Below, one piece after another: positions 1-11,900 of a DNA stretch of 64,000 nucleotides (position 1 is its first letter; each line of letters starts with the position of its first letter). The DNA lies in assembly GCA_946803715.1 (NCBI GenBank), contig CAMPET010000057.1:47457-111456 (forward strand). Reading direction: 5' to 3'. The notes below the pieces were generated by a model. That model searched no databases. It was not told the origin of the DNA and was given only the letters and a program-made list of their open reading frames with translations. Origin of the DNA: Beroe ovata. Lineage: Eukaryota > Ctenophora > Nuda > Beroida > Beroidae. The position numbers and the translations under genes were made by a program.

Positions 1-1105
1 TGCTGTGCTAAGCTCTGGACTAGAATTCTTGCAGATGAACTGAAGCCGAGATCTGCGATGTCAGAAAATGATGGCGAGTTGCTTGTGTTTTGTAGATAAT
101 TGTTGCTGTTTAGTTTATTTCGATGTGAAGATGTCTGACGGAAGAAATGTGATCTATTCTCGATACGATGGCATTGGGATTATGCAGTGCACATGTACAT
201 GAGTAGTAATGGATGCCAGCACAAATAGAAGAGTCTTCTCGTAACCATAGAAACAGCTCGAGACTGATGAAAGTTGAGCCGCGCGTATTGTTATCATCTG
301 CTCCACAAGCGTTCACCGCGCGGCTCAGGTTATGAACGCGAACTTAATTGTTAAATTGGATTTGAAAAATGACAAGACAAAGTAAGACTGGTATTAAGGA
401 TTGAAACTTAAACTAAGTTTTTTTACAGTGAAGTTGAATAATAAATATTTCCCTTAATAACCTATTTGAGTACAAAATATCTACGAAAACTAGATCATAA
501 TAAATTAGCTACAGATAATTTACAAAGAACGCTGAAATAAAAACACTATTTACAAAACATGTACAGTTTGTTCTAAACTCTCAATTGAATAAATACTAAG
601 TTATCGTGCTGAAACTAAGAAAATAAACAAATCAAACTTATTCGACGCCGATTTTTCGATAACGACGTCCCTATCAGGTAGCTCATATACGTCACTAGAA
701 CTGAATAAAAATTTCTATTTTGAGCACATAGATTTGTTAAATATTCGCACTCCGTAGAGGATCACATTATATTTCTGAGATTTAGTTCGAAATGTCTCTT
801 CAAATTATCAATTATCAGTTATTTCAGAATCAGTCAGTTTTCGTGGTAGAAGTCATGTCGAGAGGAGTTGTGCGCGGCTTTTGTTGGGATATTGTTGCTC
901 AAATCCCGGCCTCGTATTGGTTCTGACCTCTCGCATTCACATACACTGCTCCATCTACATCTAGGGATGAGAGTAATCGAAAAATCATTCAGTGATTAGA
1001 CAAAGTGAAGTTGTGATACCTACGAACATAACCGATCTGTAACTCACATGATTTGAACATTATCGATCTGAAACTTACTTGATCTGAACATAATTTATTT
1101 GTAAC
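1..1105. other. non-coding flank downstream of gene B
   Basis: AT-rich sequence with no convincing exon on either strand. A short minus-strand open frame at 110-316 has no recognisable domain. The part from about 1020 to 1150 is a degenerate tandem repeat described separately. If gene B is spliced beyond its phosphatase exon, further exons would lie here or beyond the left edge, but I could not identify any. Confidence 0.5.
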
Positions 1106-1150
1106 TCACTTGATTTGAACATAATCGATCGGCAACTCACTTGATTTGAA
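1020..1150 (-). repeat. degenerate tandem repeat carrying repeated splice-donor-like sites
   Basis: About four copies of a 30-40 bp unit. Read on the minus strand each contains a GTGAGT- or GTAAGT-like donor, with donor G at about 1140, 1109 and 1078. The repeat overlaps the 3' end of the gene B coding frame, so it creates either alternative 5' splice sites or a repeat-derived C-terminus (stop TGA at 1106-1108). Confidence 0.6.
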
Positions 1151-2469
1151 TTTGTTCGCACGAAGGTTGTTGAATTCAGGGGAATTGACAGCGTCTAGGA
1201 GTAACTTGTGAAGGTAGATGTACTGTGGTTCGTTCTGTACCATGGCAGATCTCTGCTGTCTCATCCCGTTGACACATCCCAACACGTCCACAGTTTCCTC
1301 CCTCATTAGCCTGTCTAGAGTGAAGTCCAGTGCGATCAACACTCCCGTCCATCCCGCTCCAGCACTACAGTGAACCAGCAGTGGCTTCTTGGGGTCCTGC
1401 CTCATGTATCTGATGTAAAACACGAACTTCAGGAAGCGGTCCTCGACTGGGTATCCGACTTCCGGCCACTCGGTGTAGTGGAACTGTAGGATTGTCCTCT
1501 TCGATTCCTCCACCTCAATCTCAAACTCGCGAATCAGGAATCCAGGGAACTTGTTCTCTGACAACTTCTTCACACCCACGACACCGTATGTCTCCTCGGT
1601 GTCGGGCCAGTATTTGGAACATTTCGGCTGTCCGCCATGTACCAGGTTACTCAGCATCACCACCGAGTTGATGTTCTGCTCCCAAATCATCCGCCAAAAG
1701 TCGTGTATGGTGTGTTCGAGGGGGCCTTGTGTAGCGATATACGCGTTGGGGACCACATACCCGTTAATGTAGCTCGCATTGATGTAATCAGAGTGGGGGT
1801 CGTTGTTTATCTTGAACAGACGTACACGCGAGTGGTCGTATGTTGTGACTGTGCCGTATCTGTTCTTGTGGTAATTCTCACTCAGCTGTGATACGATCTT
1901 CTTGGAATCGGTTCCCACCGAAATACTCCTGAACTCTCGTATGAAACCGTCGTTCTTGTTAGCTGCCATGCCCCGGATATAGTTGTTGAATCCACTTACC
2001 ACAAACGGGTTGCTCTTCCCAATCTGCTGTGCCTCTGCGTTGTTCTTCCCCTCGACAACAATGTGGTTGCTACAGCTGAACGCACTCTCGGGCCTCATTT
2101 CCACATCCTTCGTTTCATCCTCATCCTCTTTCTTCCTCTTCTTGTCACCGAAGTAGTAGCAACACAGAGGAATGAGACAGAGTAGTAGCAGGAACAAGAT
2201 TACCAGCACCACTATGAGCACTATGATACCGGTACTCAGACCATCTTTCTTACAGTAGAAGTCGGTTGACACTACAGCCTGGGATAGAGTACCATCCGTA
2301 CACGATTTCTCGATAGTGGTGACTGGGACCAGGGGGTCGGATACGGCAGATGCGAGGGTGTAACCATCCAGACATTGGAGTTGTAGTGCAGCTCCGGACA
2401 CGATCTCGATGCCGGCAATAACGTCGAGATGTTCGTCAGACACGAAGGAGGTCGGAACTTCGCAAATAG
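1106..2469 (-). CDS. gene B last exon: sushi, transmembrane helix, pseudo-tyrosine-phosphatase
   Basis: One exon after an acceptor at 2470 encodes the end of the ectodomain, the membrane span and the whole phosphatase fold without an intron. It begins with a sushi domain (ICEVPTSF... to DFYCKK). A roughly 25-residue hydrophobic helix (GIIVLIVVLVILFLLLLCL) follows, then a basic stop-transfer KKRKK and an acidic stretch. The phosphatase domain keeps the KNRY loop, YINASYINGY, IATQGP, DFWRMIWEQ and QNEPQY motifs. Two catalytic positions differ from the family consensus: the WPD loop reads WPE (Glu codon 1460-1462), and the HCxxGxxR signature reads HCSAGAGW with Trp (codon 1349-1351) in place of Arg. 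In this family the Arg binds phosphate and the Asp is the general acid, so activity should be lost or very low, while phosphotyrosine or partner binding may remain. Only one phosphatase domain is seen; a second could lie outside the window. Confidence 0.9.
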
Positions 2470-2873
2470 CTGTGGAGAACAGGTGGTTAGGACAGGGGGA
2501 TGAGGTCAGCTAGGAGGAGATGACGATATGAGGATCAGAAATATGTTCCATGTGTATTTCCCTCACCTTTGCAGAAGTTGCTGACATCAGTGAGAGTATT
2601 GAAGTCTGTACATGTGTACTCGTCTGCCATGCTCATTTCAGGGGCGTATCCGTAGTCACAGACAATGCGCACTGCGCTCAGCTCAGTTACCGGGTCAGTG
2701 GAGTATCGTGGGTGAGTGGAGCCGTGTGTCAGCTCGGGGACCAAGCACGGAGCTGAAATATAGGGAGGGTTATATCATCTGACAATACAATCAACAGTTT
2801 AATTGCCACCACTATATATGAGAAGTGTGTGTGTGTGTGTGTGTGTGTTTGTGTGTGAGTTTGTGTGTGTATG

Positions 2874-2904
<31 letters not shown>

Positions 2905-5900
2905 TACCTCCACAATCATTAATAGTAGTAGTTCCCACGCCGGGTGTGGTGTTAGACCCATCACACGCTAGACAATACGTCTTGCCACTCTCATGCTGGT
3001 ACTGTCCCTTGGGGCAGGGCTGACAGTCGATACCAGTTGAGTACCACCCTGCTGGACACTCCACACACTGATCGAGGAAGGGTGGTGCACCAAGTGGACA
3101 TGACAGGGAGTATGTCATGGTGACAGAGTCGAATGTCCAGGATGTTGCTCGTTTGGTTGATGTGTCCCCGTCAGACACCGCGATAAGATCGCTCAGACGG
3201 TCTAGGTCGAGGTAGCTGTGATCAGACAGGTACACGTAGTCGACTGTGTATTTCACCTGGTAAAGAAGTAGTTGTGAACGACTTGATACTTATACAGTTA
3301 TACAACTTAATATACAGTTTAATAAACCTTGTTCAATGAACTGTATTAGGCAACGAAATTGAACAAAACTCCAATATTATGTGGTAAGATCAATCACAAA
3401 TCAACCGCAAAATATAAAATTGACTTTACCGATATAGTGTAACCATCTACAGTGCTTGTACAGTCCTCCAGCTGGATACTCAGTCCGTCAGTGTCACCCT
3501 CACTGCGAATAGAAACACGGTGTCAATATGATGACAAGGGATGTTGACACATTATAATGACACCGTGTCGTGTAATGCTATACATTTTAGCGGGTGATTT
3601 CCCTACCTCACAGTGAGATCCATTTCCCGTTTGTACGTCACGAACGCTGCAGCTTCCTCAGTGACGTCATTACAGTAGGAGACACCGTCTTTGTACGTCA
3701 CACTGACCGTCACCGATTTGTGGAACGGTGTCTTCTTGACACCACAGAATTTGAACTTGTTCACATTGGTAGGTCCGGCGAACACATCTCCCTCCCATCC
3801 CTTGTCATACTCATCACACGTGAGAAGTGGTGGCTCGCGGAATGGGAAGTAACCTCGCTCGTGACAAGACATGCTCAGATCAGGGAATCGATACATGACA
3901 TGTGCACCACGGGGTGCTACAGGTGGGCATAGCGCAGCTGCCTCTGTACACATGGGCGTGGTATCCCAGAGACGTCCCATCTTGCACGTGTAGACAGACA
4001 AACCAGACAACTGGTAACCGGGGTTACACTCCACAGTAGCCTGTTCACCGGGCAGTATGATAGAGGAGTCAGCCGTCACCACACCATTCTCCACTTCCAT
4101 AGTGGTGTCACACCTCGTGTCAATGTCAGTTGTGACAACAAGACTCTTCTGTACGTCAGGTGACCCGTCAGAGAACTCAAAGACAGCGGAGCACGTGATG
4201 GTGACCGCGTCTCCTGCTGTCAAGTCAGCATCCCAAGTGATAGAGTGAGCAACATCGAAATCAACTTCAGCAGAATTCCCACTCGTGTCCTCAGTAACAC
4301 TATCCATGGTCCCTGTAGCTCTGTTGATCACGATACTGACACTCTTTGCCGTGATGAAGGGGGTCTGAGCCACTTTGCATGATATGATGGACTCAGTACC
4401 GGCAACAAAGTCGTCTCTAGTCTCCATGTAGAGTCCTGCCACATGCAAGGTATCCGTGTGATAGTAGTCACCGCCATACTCATCATCGCCCCATTCCACT
4501 ACCGAGACTAGTTGTCGAGTCTCGAATAGTCTCAGTGGAGACGAGATGTCTACCTCTACTCCGTCAGGTGAAAAGACACGTGGTGTGTAAGACGCCGGGG
4601 AGACACTCAGACTAATAGCATCGTTATCAAAGAACATGGTGTTAACATCGGCTGGAACAATCTCGTAGTTTTGTAGCTGGATGGGGAATGATGTGCTCTG
4701 TAGGTCCTCTAGAATGGTAGCTTCACAGGAGCAGGAGGCAATATCAGGGGTAAGGGACAGAGTGAACTCTGAGGTGAGCGTCTCTGTCAAGGGGTCATAG
4801 CTGGTAACAATAGCGGGGTTGTCATAGCCTAGGTTGTCATTGTCCTTGAACCATGTGACTGGTACCTCGTAAGGTGACCGCATGACACAGGTGAATGTAA
4901 AGGAGTCGACAGATGATCCAGGGAAACTGATACTGGTGGTGGAGGGAAGCGTGCTGCCGTATACCCTCATTGTGAATGTATCAGATACCTCCACTACGTC
5001 ACCAACACTCATCTCAAAATAGAGATCATAGTCCTGGACTGCTGGTACTGTCATATCGAGTACAATGACACCGTCACCCATGACAGTGGGTGTTCCGGGT
5101 GTCAGCACATCACCCGTCAGCGCATCAATGAGGGATACTGTCACTGTGTCTCCACTTGCAGCACTCACATGGGCAGCCAGTTGGATAGGTCCCCCTGGAG
5201 ATATGATGTCCAGAGCCTCGGGCTGGAGAATGAAACCAATCCAGCTGAGATCAGCACTTTCCGAGTGTACCACGTTGAAGTTGTCATAGTAACCAGAACA
5301 TAGGAATGAGGTGACGCCATCTGTGAAGTCGGATGAGGCGGCAGTGTAAGTTGCAGTGTAGGTGGCTACAGTGCCCGATGCCATTGATTGCATAGAATCA
5401 GATGGTGTTTGTACCGGTAGCACCTCTCCCCCGTTAGATATGGTCACCCCGTCATGGTCACCACTCACCGTACAGGTGATGGTGATGATGTCACCACTCT
5501 GTACAGCAGGAACGATGGTCAACTCAACATCCATGACAACTAGATGTACCGCCGAGCTTGTCACAATGTCATCAGCAACACAGTAGTACAATCCGTCAGT
5601 GTCAGCTGTCAGATGCAACTCTCCCACAGTGTCACCTGTCCCTGGGTTGGTTGCCATGGCATCACTTGGCACCTGGTTTCCGAGTGGTGTTGTCCAGGTG
5701 ATGTCAACTTGTCCAGTGACAGTACACATGAGTGTCACTGCCTGTCCAGCATCCCTGTAGACGGTGTTATGAGGTACTGTCACCACCAGGAACTCCAGAT
5801 ATGCTCCACTGCTCCTGTCACCCACACTATCCTCACAGAAATACTCTCCCCTGTCACCGGCCGTCGGTGACTCGATAGTCAGGGTGTTGAGTATGTCACC

Positions 5901-8900
5901 ATCAGCTGTCACCTCAGTGGTCACCCAGGATGAGAAGTCAAATGAGGGGTCTTGTGCTTTCTTGAAAGATATAATCCCTCCTGCTGCGGTTGACAGACAG
6001 GAGAAGGTTACGGCTAGCCCTGATGTTTTCTGATCGACAGGATCAGATATTATGACACTTGACCCGGGTGCTATGGTAACAGTTTTGGCAGCCTCTATCC
6101 CCGGGGCGCCTAGTGCGCTGGTGTAGAGGCACACTATGTCCAGTGATTGAGGCGTGGTCAGATCCAGGTCATACGTCACGGTAAAGACGGTGTCTAGAGG
6201 GGAGTCAGCGCCATTCTCCACCTTGGCGATGTATGTCAGGATGCTGTTAGTGACGTCACAGTTGATCGTGTACTCTGTGAGCAGGGATGTTGGTCGCAGG
6301 TACATGTCACGCAGGATGCCCTCTTTGTACTCTGGAGATGGGGGGGGGGGGGAATTTAGCGAGCTGTTATATGGGTTAGCTCCATAGAGCTATGGCATGG
6401 AGCTTACCTCATAGATGAAACATAATATGTTGTAAATTGGATTGAATGATAACTCACCGAATACAGTGAAATCGTTGAAGTTGACGAGTGATTTCTGGAT
6501 GCTATCCTCACTCTGAGTATACTGGAATTGACACGTCACAGTCGGGTTTGACGTCACCAGGAACGGAACAACAAGCTCAAGTCCGTCAGCAGAGAGCACC
6601 CCGTTGAAGACCTCCATGTCGTTGACAAAGGCGGAAATTGTGGGTGGCAGATCCACGCCAGTAGGCTGTTCCCCAACACAGGTGAATGTTTGTGTCTCAC
6701 CCATGTGCATGTATAGAGCACTCATCTCAATAGTGTTGGCTGAGGAGTGAATACAGTTACACTCCCGGACATGTCATTAGTGACGTAGTGTAACATAGAG
6801 CATAGTGTGACATGTGGTATATGATGACAATATTTCACAAGTGTCAGATATTCTTATCAATGAGTCACCCACCTAGGGCAATGACAGAATGGGTGTGGTC
6901 AGACCATGTTCCGTCTAGTCTGCAGTTGTACCCAGCACTCTCGTCTACACTCGCTAGCTCCAGGACCACAGTGGTAACACCAGCCGATGTGGTCGTCACT
7001 TGGTTACAATCGGGGTCGTCGCAGCTGTAGTACGACCCGTCTTTGAACCACTGGAGTGGTGTGTCGGGGGTCCCGTCCATCGTGTATTGACAAGTTATCT
7101 CATGGGGGGATCCGGCGTTCACATACCCAGTGAACTCAGATACCATGGTTACTCCTGTGTAGATTATGTGTGTGAGGGAGATACCATGGTTACTCCTGCG
7201 TGGAATTTCTATTCTATTATGAGTGACAGCTATGAAGTTTGTTAACATGTAGTTATACTCACGTGCACAATTAATCTGCACTCCACAGAGATGTGTAGTT
7301 GACGTCTCTCCCGCGACATAGAAGCCCTCATCACACGTTGTCTCGATGATTTCGACAGCAGATACGATGTAACCGGCAGGGGGGTCAGTCGTGGCGAACA
7401 TGGAGCTCGTCACTTCACATGTCACTAACGGGGGTACGGTTGTTACGATAACATAGAGGCAACATGGTGTTACCACACAGCACCATGGTCCATGGTGTTA
7501 CCAAACAGTTACCATGATGTTATCACACAGTTACCATGACAACATGTGATGGATATGGTTAATGTGAGGTGTGCGTGTTTCCTCACCAATACAGTCCGTT
7601 GATCCAGGAGAGGTTGTNGACATGTGGTATATGATGACAATATTTCACAAGTGTCAGATATTCTTATCAATGAGTCACACACCTAGGGCAATGACGGAGT
7701 GGGTGTGGTCAGACCATGTTCCGTCTAGTCTGCAGTTGTACCCGGCACTCTCGGCTACACTCGCTAACTCCAGGACCACAGTGGTCACACCAGCCGATGT
7801 GGTCGTCACTTGGTTACAATCGGGGTCGTCGCAGCTGTAGTACGACCCGNTGCTATGGTAACAGTTTTGGCAGCCTCTATCCCAGGGGCGCCTAGTGCGC
7901 TGGTGTAGAGACACACTATGTCCAGCGACTGGGGCGTGGTCAGGTCCAGGTCATACGTCACGGTAAAGAGGGTGTCTAGAGGAGAGTCAGCGCCATTCTC
8001 CACTTTGGCGATGTATGTCAGGATGCTGTTAGTGACGTCACAGTTGATCGTGTACTCTGTGAGCAGGGTTGTCGGTCGCAGGTACAGGTCACGCAGGATG
8101 CCCTCTTTGTACTCTAGAGAAGGGAGAGGGAATTTAGCAAGCTGTTATCGGGGTTAGCTCCATAGAGCTATGGCATGGGGCCATGGGGCTTACCTCATAA
8201 ATGAAACATGATATGTTATAGATCGGATTGAATGTTAACTCACCGAATACAATGAAATCGTTGAAGTTGACGAGTGATTTCTGGATGCTATCCTCACTCT
8301 GAGTGTACTGGAATTGACACGTCACTGTCGGGTTTGACGTCACCAGGAACGGAACTACAAGCTCCAGTCCGTCAACAGAGAGTACCCCGTTAAAGACCTC
8401 CATGTCGTTGACAAAGGCGGAAATTGTGGGTGGCAAATCCACGCCTGTTGGCTGTTCCCCAACACAGGTGAATGTCTGTGTCTCGCCCATGTGCATGTAT
8501 AGAGCACTAATCTCAATAGTGTTGGCTGAGGAGTGAATACAGTTAGCCTCCCGGACATGTAATTAGTGACGTAGTGTAACATAGAGCATAGTGTGACATG
8601 TGGTATATGATGACAATATTTCACAAGTGTCAGATATTCTTATCAATGAGTCACACACCTAGGGCAATGACGGAGTGGGTGTGGTCAGACCATGTTCCGT
8701 CTAGTCTGCAGTTGTACCCGGCACTCTCGGCTACACTCGCTAACTCCAGGACCACAGTGGTCACACCAGCCGATGTGGTCGTCACTTGGTTACAATCGGG
8801 GTCGTCGCAGCTGTAGTACGACCCGTCTTTGAACCACTGGAGTGGTGTGTCGGGGGTCCCGTCCATCGTGTATTGACAAGTTATCTCATGGGGGGATCCG

Positions 8901-11900
8901 GCGTTCACATACCCAGTGAACTCAGATACCATGGTTACTCCTGTGTAGATTATGTGTGTGAGGGAGATACCATGGTTACTCCTGCGTGGAATTTCTATTC
9001 TATTATGAGTGACAGCTATGAAGTTTGTTAACATGTAGTTATACTCACGTGCACAATTAATCTGCACTCCACAGAGATGTGTAGTTGACGTCTCTCCCGC
9101 GACATAGAAGCCCTCATCACACGTTGTCTCGATGATTTCGACAGCAGATACGATGTAACCGGCAGGGGGGTCAGTCGTGGCGAACATGGAGCTCGTCACT
9201 TCACATGTCACTAACGGGGGTACGGTTGTTACGATAACATAGAGGCAACATGGTGTTACCACACAGCACCATGGTCCATGGTGTTACCAAACAGTTACCA
9301 TGATGTTATCACACAGTTACCATGACAACATGTGATGGATATGGTTAATGTGAGGTGTGCGTGTTTCCTCACCAATACAGTCCGTTGATCCAGGAGAGGT
9401 TGTGGATTGACCGAGAGGGCACTGAGTACAAGACGTCTGTCCGGCTGTGTCCTGATAGTATCCTATTGGACAACTGACACACTCATTGTCCACACTGTAG
9501 AATCCGGCCTCGCACAGGACTGTGGGATCATAGGGTCATTAGTCAAAGTGTGAACACAGAATCAAGAAAAATGTCCGTGTGCTTGGACGAATCCATAGCA
9601 AACTATTCCATTTCCACTTAATACATACCGCAGTAGAGGGCATCGGAGCTGATGCCTGCCCCGGGCGGGCACTCTATCTCGAATCCGGGCATCGCCCCTC
9701 CATCCTCCTCAACCACCACGTATCTCTTGCTGGTGGTGAGTGCAGCCCACTCCTGGCTAGCCACATTGCTCAGATCCTGGGAATCGACATCCCTATCCGG
9801 TACATCCTCGTCTTCCTCTATCATCCACTCCAGTCGGCACCTGTCTGTCGTGTAGAAATTCCTAGCGGACAGGAATGTGTTCTTGAATCCCTCCGACAGG
9901 AGCGCGATGTGTCGGAACTTCTCATTGGCGATGTACTCGAATATCTCCTGAGCACTGTCCGGTGGACACACAAGTCCAGAGTACGTGATGGACATCCTGG
10001 CTTTCAGTGCTATGGGCTGGATAACCTCTGCCGGGGGGAACAAGCTGTGAGTGATTGTGCCACCACGGGGAGTACAAACACAAGGAAATATCTTATCGGT
10101 AACTACCTGAGCAGCTAGGGAGAGCTAGTCGGAGATGCGTTGTGAGGGTGTGGCTCCAGTACCCATTTGCCAGACATGTTGTCTGGAAGATGGAACCCCA
10201 TCTCCTGCTCATTTCATTGTTTCCCGTGCACGTGTAATCACACTCTGTTCCCACGGTGAGACCGAGATCAGGCACGCACAGGATGTGCGATGTGTCCGTG
10301 TCGTACTCCAGACTTTCACACCGTTCTGAGTAGAGGGAGGAGTTGTGTGCGTGTGTGTGTGAACAATCACACATTGCGTGACACTTATGGGCATGATAAA
10401 ATAAGAGGTTGGTTGACTCACGGTAGACTTGGACATATTCCTTGTCCAGATAGATACTCTGACGGTTAGGTTTGATAATCTCGCAGCCATATGCTCCCTT
10501 GTCCGATTTCGTGGCTCGTGTTTGGGTCCATGTCTTTGTTTCGATTCCCTGAGATGGACACGAGAATTGAGAGAATAATATCAGAGAAGTGGTAATAAAT
10601 TCATAGCAGCGGATAGCTGATACAGGAACAGTTCATGATGATCAATATAACACCATTCCTTAGCCAGAGGAAATTATGGCGAGATAATTCTCAAGCCAAA
10701 GGGATACCCAGGAACCAATGGTACAAAATTTTTGTTGTCAATCTATCATAACTCACGCTAGTTGTATCGGTTGTTACTCCTGATTGTAGATAGTTGACAG
10801 ACGATCCCTTGTACAGCTTGATGGTGTCACCACTCTCGGCAGAACATGACACCTCTAGTCTGTCACCGACATACACAGGGTTCGCAGACACACTGAAACT
10901 CCTCAGAGCTGTGGAGAGGGGAGAGTGTGTGACGGGTAGAGAATTTCCTGGATCAATTCACAATCGGAATTCCAGCTAATTGAAATTGGAATTCCAGCTT
11001 ATCAATTGAAGTATTTACGTGTTATAACTGTAGGGACGTGTCATTCTCATTAAAATGTGAAAAACTCACTTCCTACAGCGATCTGCACACGTCTGACAGA
11101 GTAGGAGGTTGATGAAGAGTAGAGAGTGGGTGCGACTGTTTTCTTACAATACACCTCCCTGTCATCCCAGTATGTAGAGCCGTGTACCCTGCTGGTCACT
11201 GCAGTCTGGGTGGAGCCGTCTTGCGAGTATGACCTGACGTGTTACCACGTGTCATCACCCAGTTCATAATATGACGTCATACCACAATACCCTTTCTCAA
11301 CAATTCACATTCACAATATATCAGTGTCATAACACCAGTAAAGCATGTCACGTACCTGTCTGTGGGCACGTATATCTCATTGCCCATGTCATCAGTAGTG
11401 TACCAGGAGAGTGTGTTTGTGGGCACGTCACTGGACACACTGCACGTTAACCACGTGTAATCTCCCTCTTGTACCGTTACTGTCTCTAGCACTGGTGTAC
11501 TCGGAACTGACACCACATTCACTTGGACTGTCTTGACGAGCGATAGTCCGTCAATCTGTATCGTACAGGTGAACACGCCCGCGTCACCAGGTGACGAATA
11601 CGACCCAAACAGTCCGTTAACGTAACCGGATGTTACGCCAGTGTCAATGTCTCTATCGCTGAACGAGTCGGTGGATGTCGGTGTCGGTGATATGGATACG
11701 ACTGATCCGGTTGTTTCGTACTTGTACTGGCAGATGAAGGTGAACTGTGCTCCAACATAGATGTCAAGAGATGGTTCGTTTGTTGCCAGCTGCATTGCAA
11801 CCGCCAGAATCTCCGTTCTATCACTCGCCACTGACTTGGTCAGGGCGGGCATGTCAGGTGGCGAGAATACAGCACGACAACGCACGGGCGTGTTACGGCG

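Larger units (their letters stand above)
6069..7617. repeat. haplotypic duplicate, copy 1 (counterpart of 7851-9403)
   Basis: This segment recurs at 7851-9403 with the same exons in the same order. Divergence is a few percent in the 6.07-7.0 kb part, and I see no difference over the last roughly 600 bp. It ends at an n (7618) exactly where copy 2 continues into unique sequence. The single-n joins make an assembly artefact, with both alleles placed in series, the simplest reading. Confidence 0.75.
7851..9403. repeat. haplotypic duplicate, copy 2 (counterpart of 6069-7617)
   Basis: This matches 6069-7617 with a few percent mismatch in its left part. It begins at an n, inside the 5' end of the counterpart of the 2.7-kb exon, and at its right end runs on into unique gene B sequence. 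Its left end cuts that exon (7851-8113), so copy 2 alone cannot be an intact exon set. Confidence 0.75.

Noticed and set aside
1551-2756. Plus-strand open frames across the gene B 3' end
   Set aside because: They are antisense to the sushi-TM-phosphatase exon, lack domains and splice context, and arise from the codon pattern of the minus strand.
10027-10044. Acceptor at 10045 for the gene B linker exon
   Set aside because: In phase 1 it yields an early stop; the acceptor at 10028 has the stronger pyrimidine tract and an open frame.
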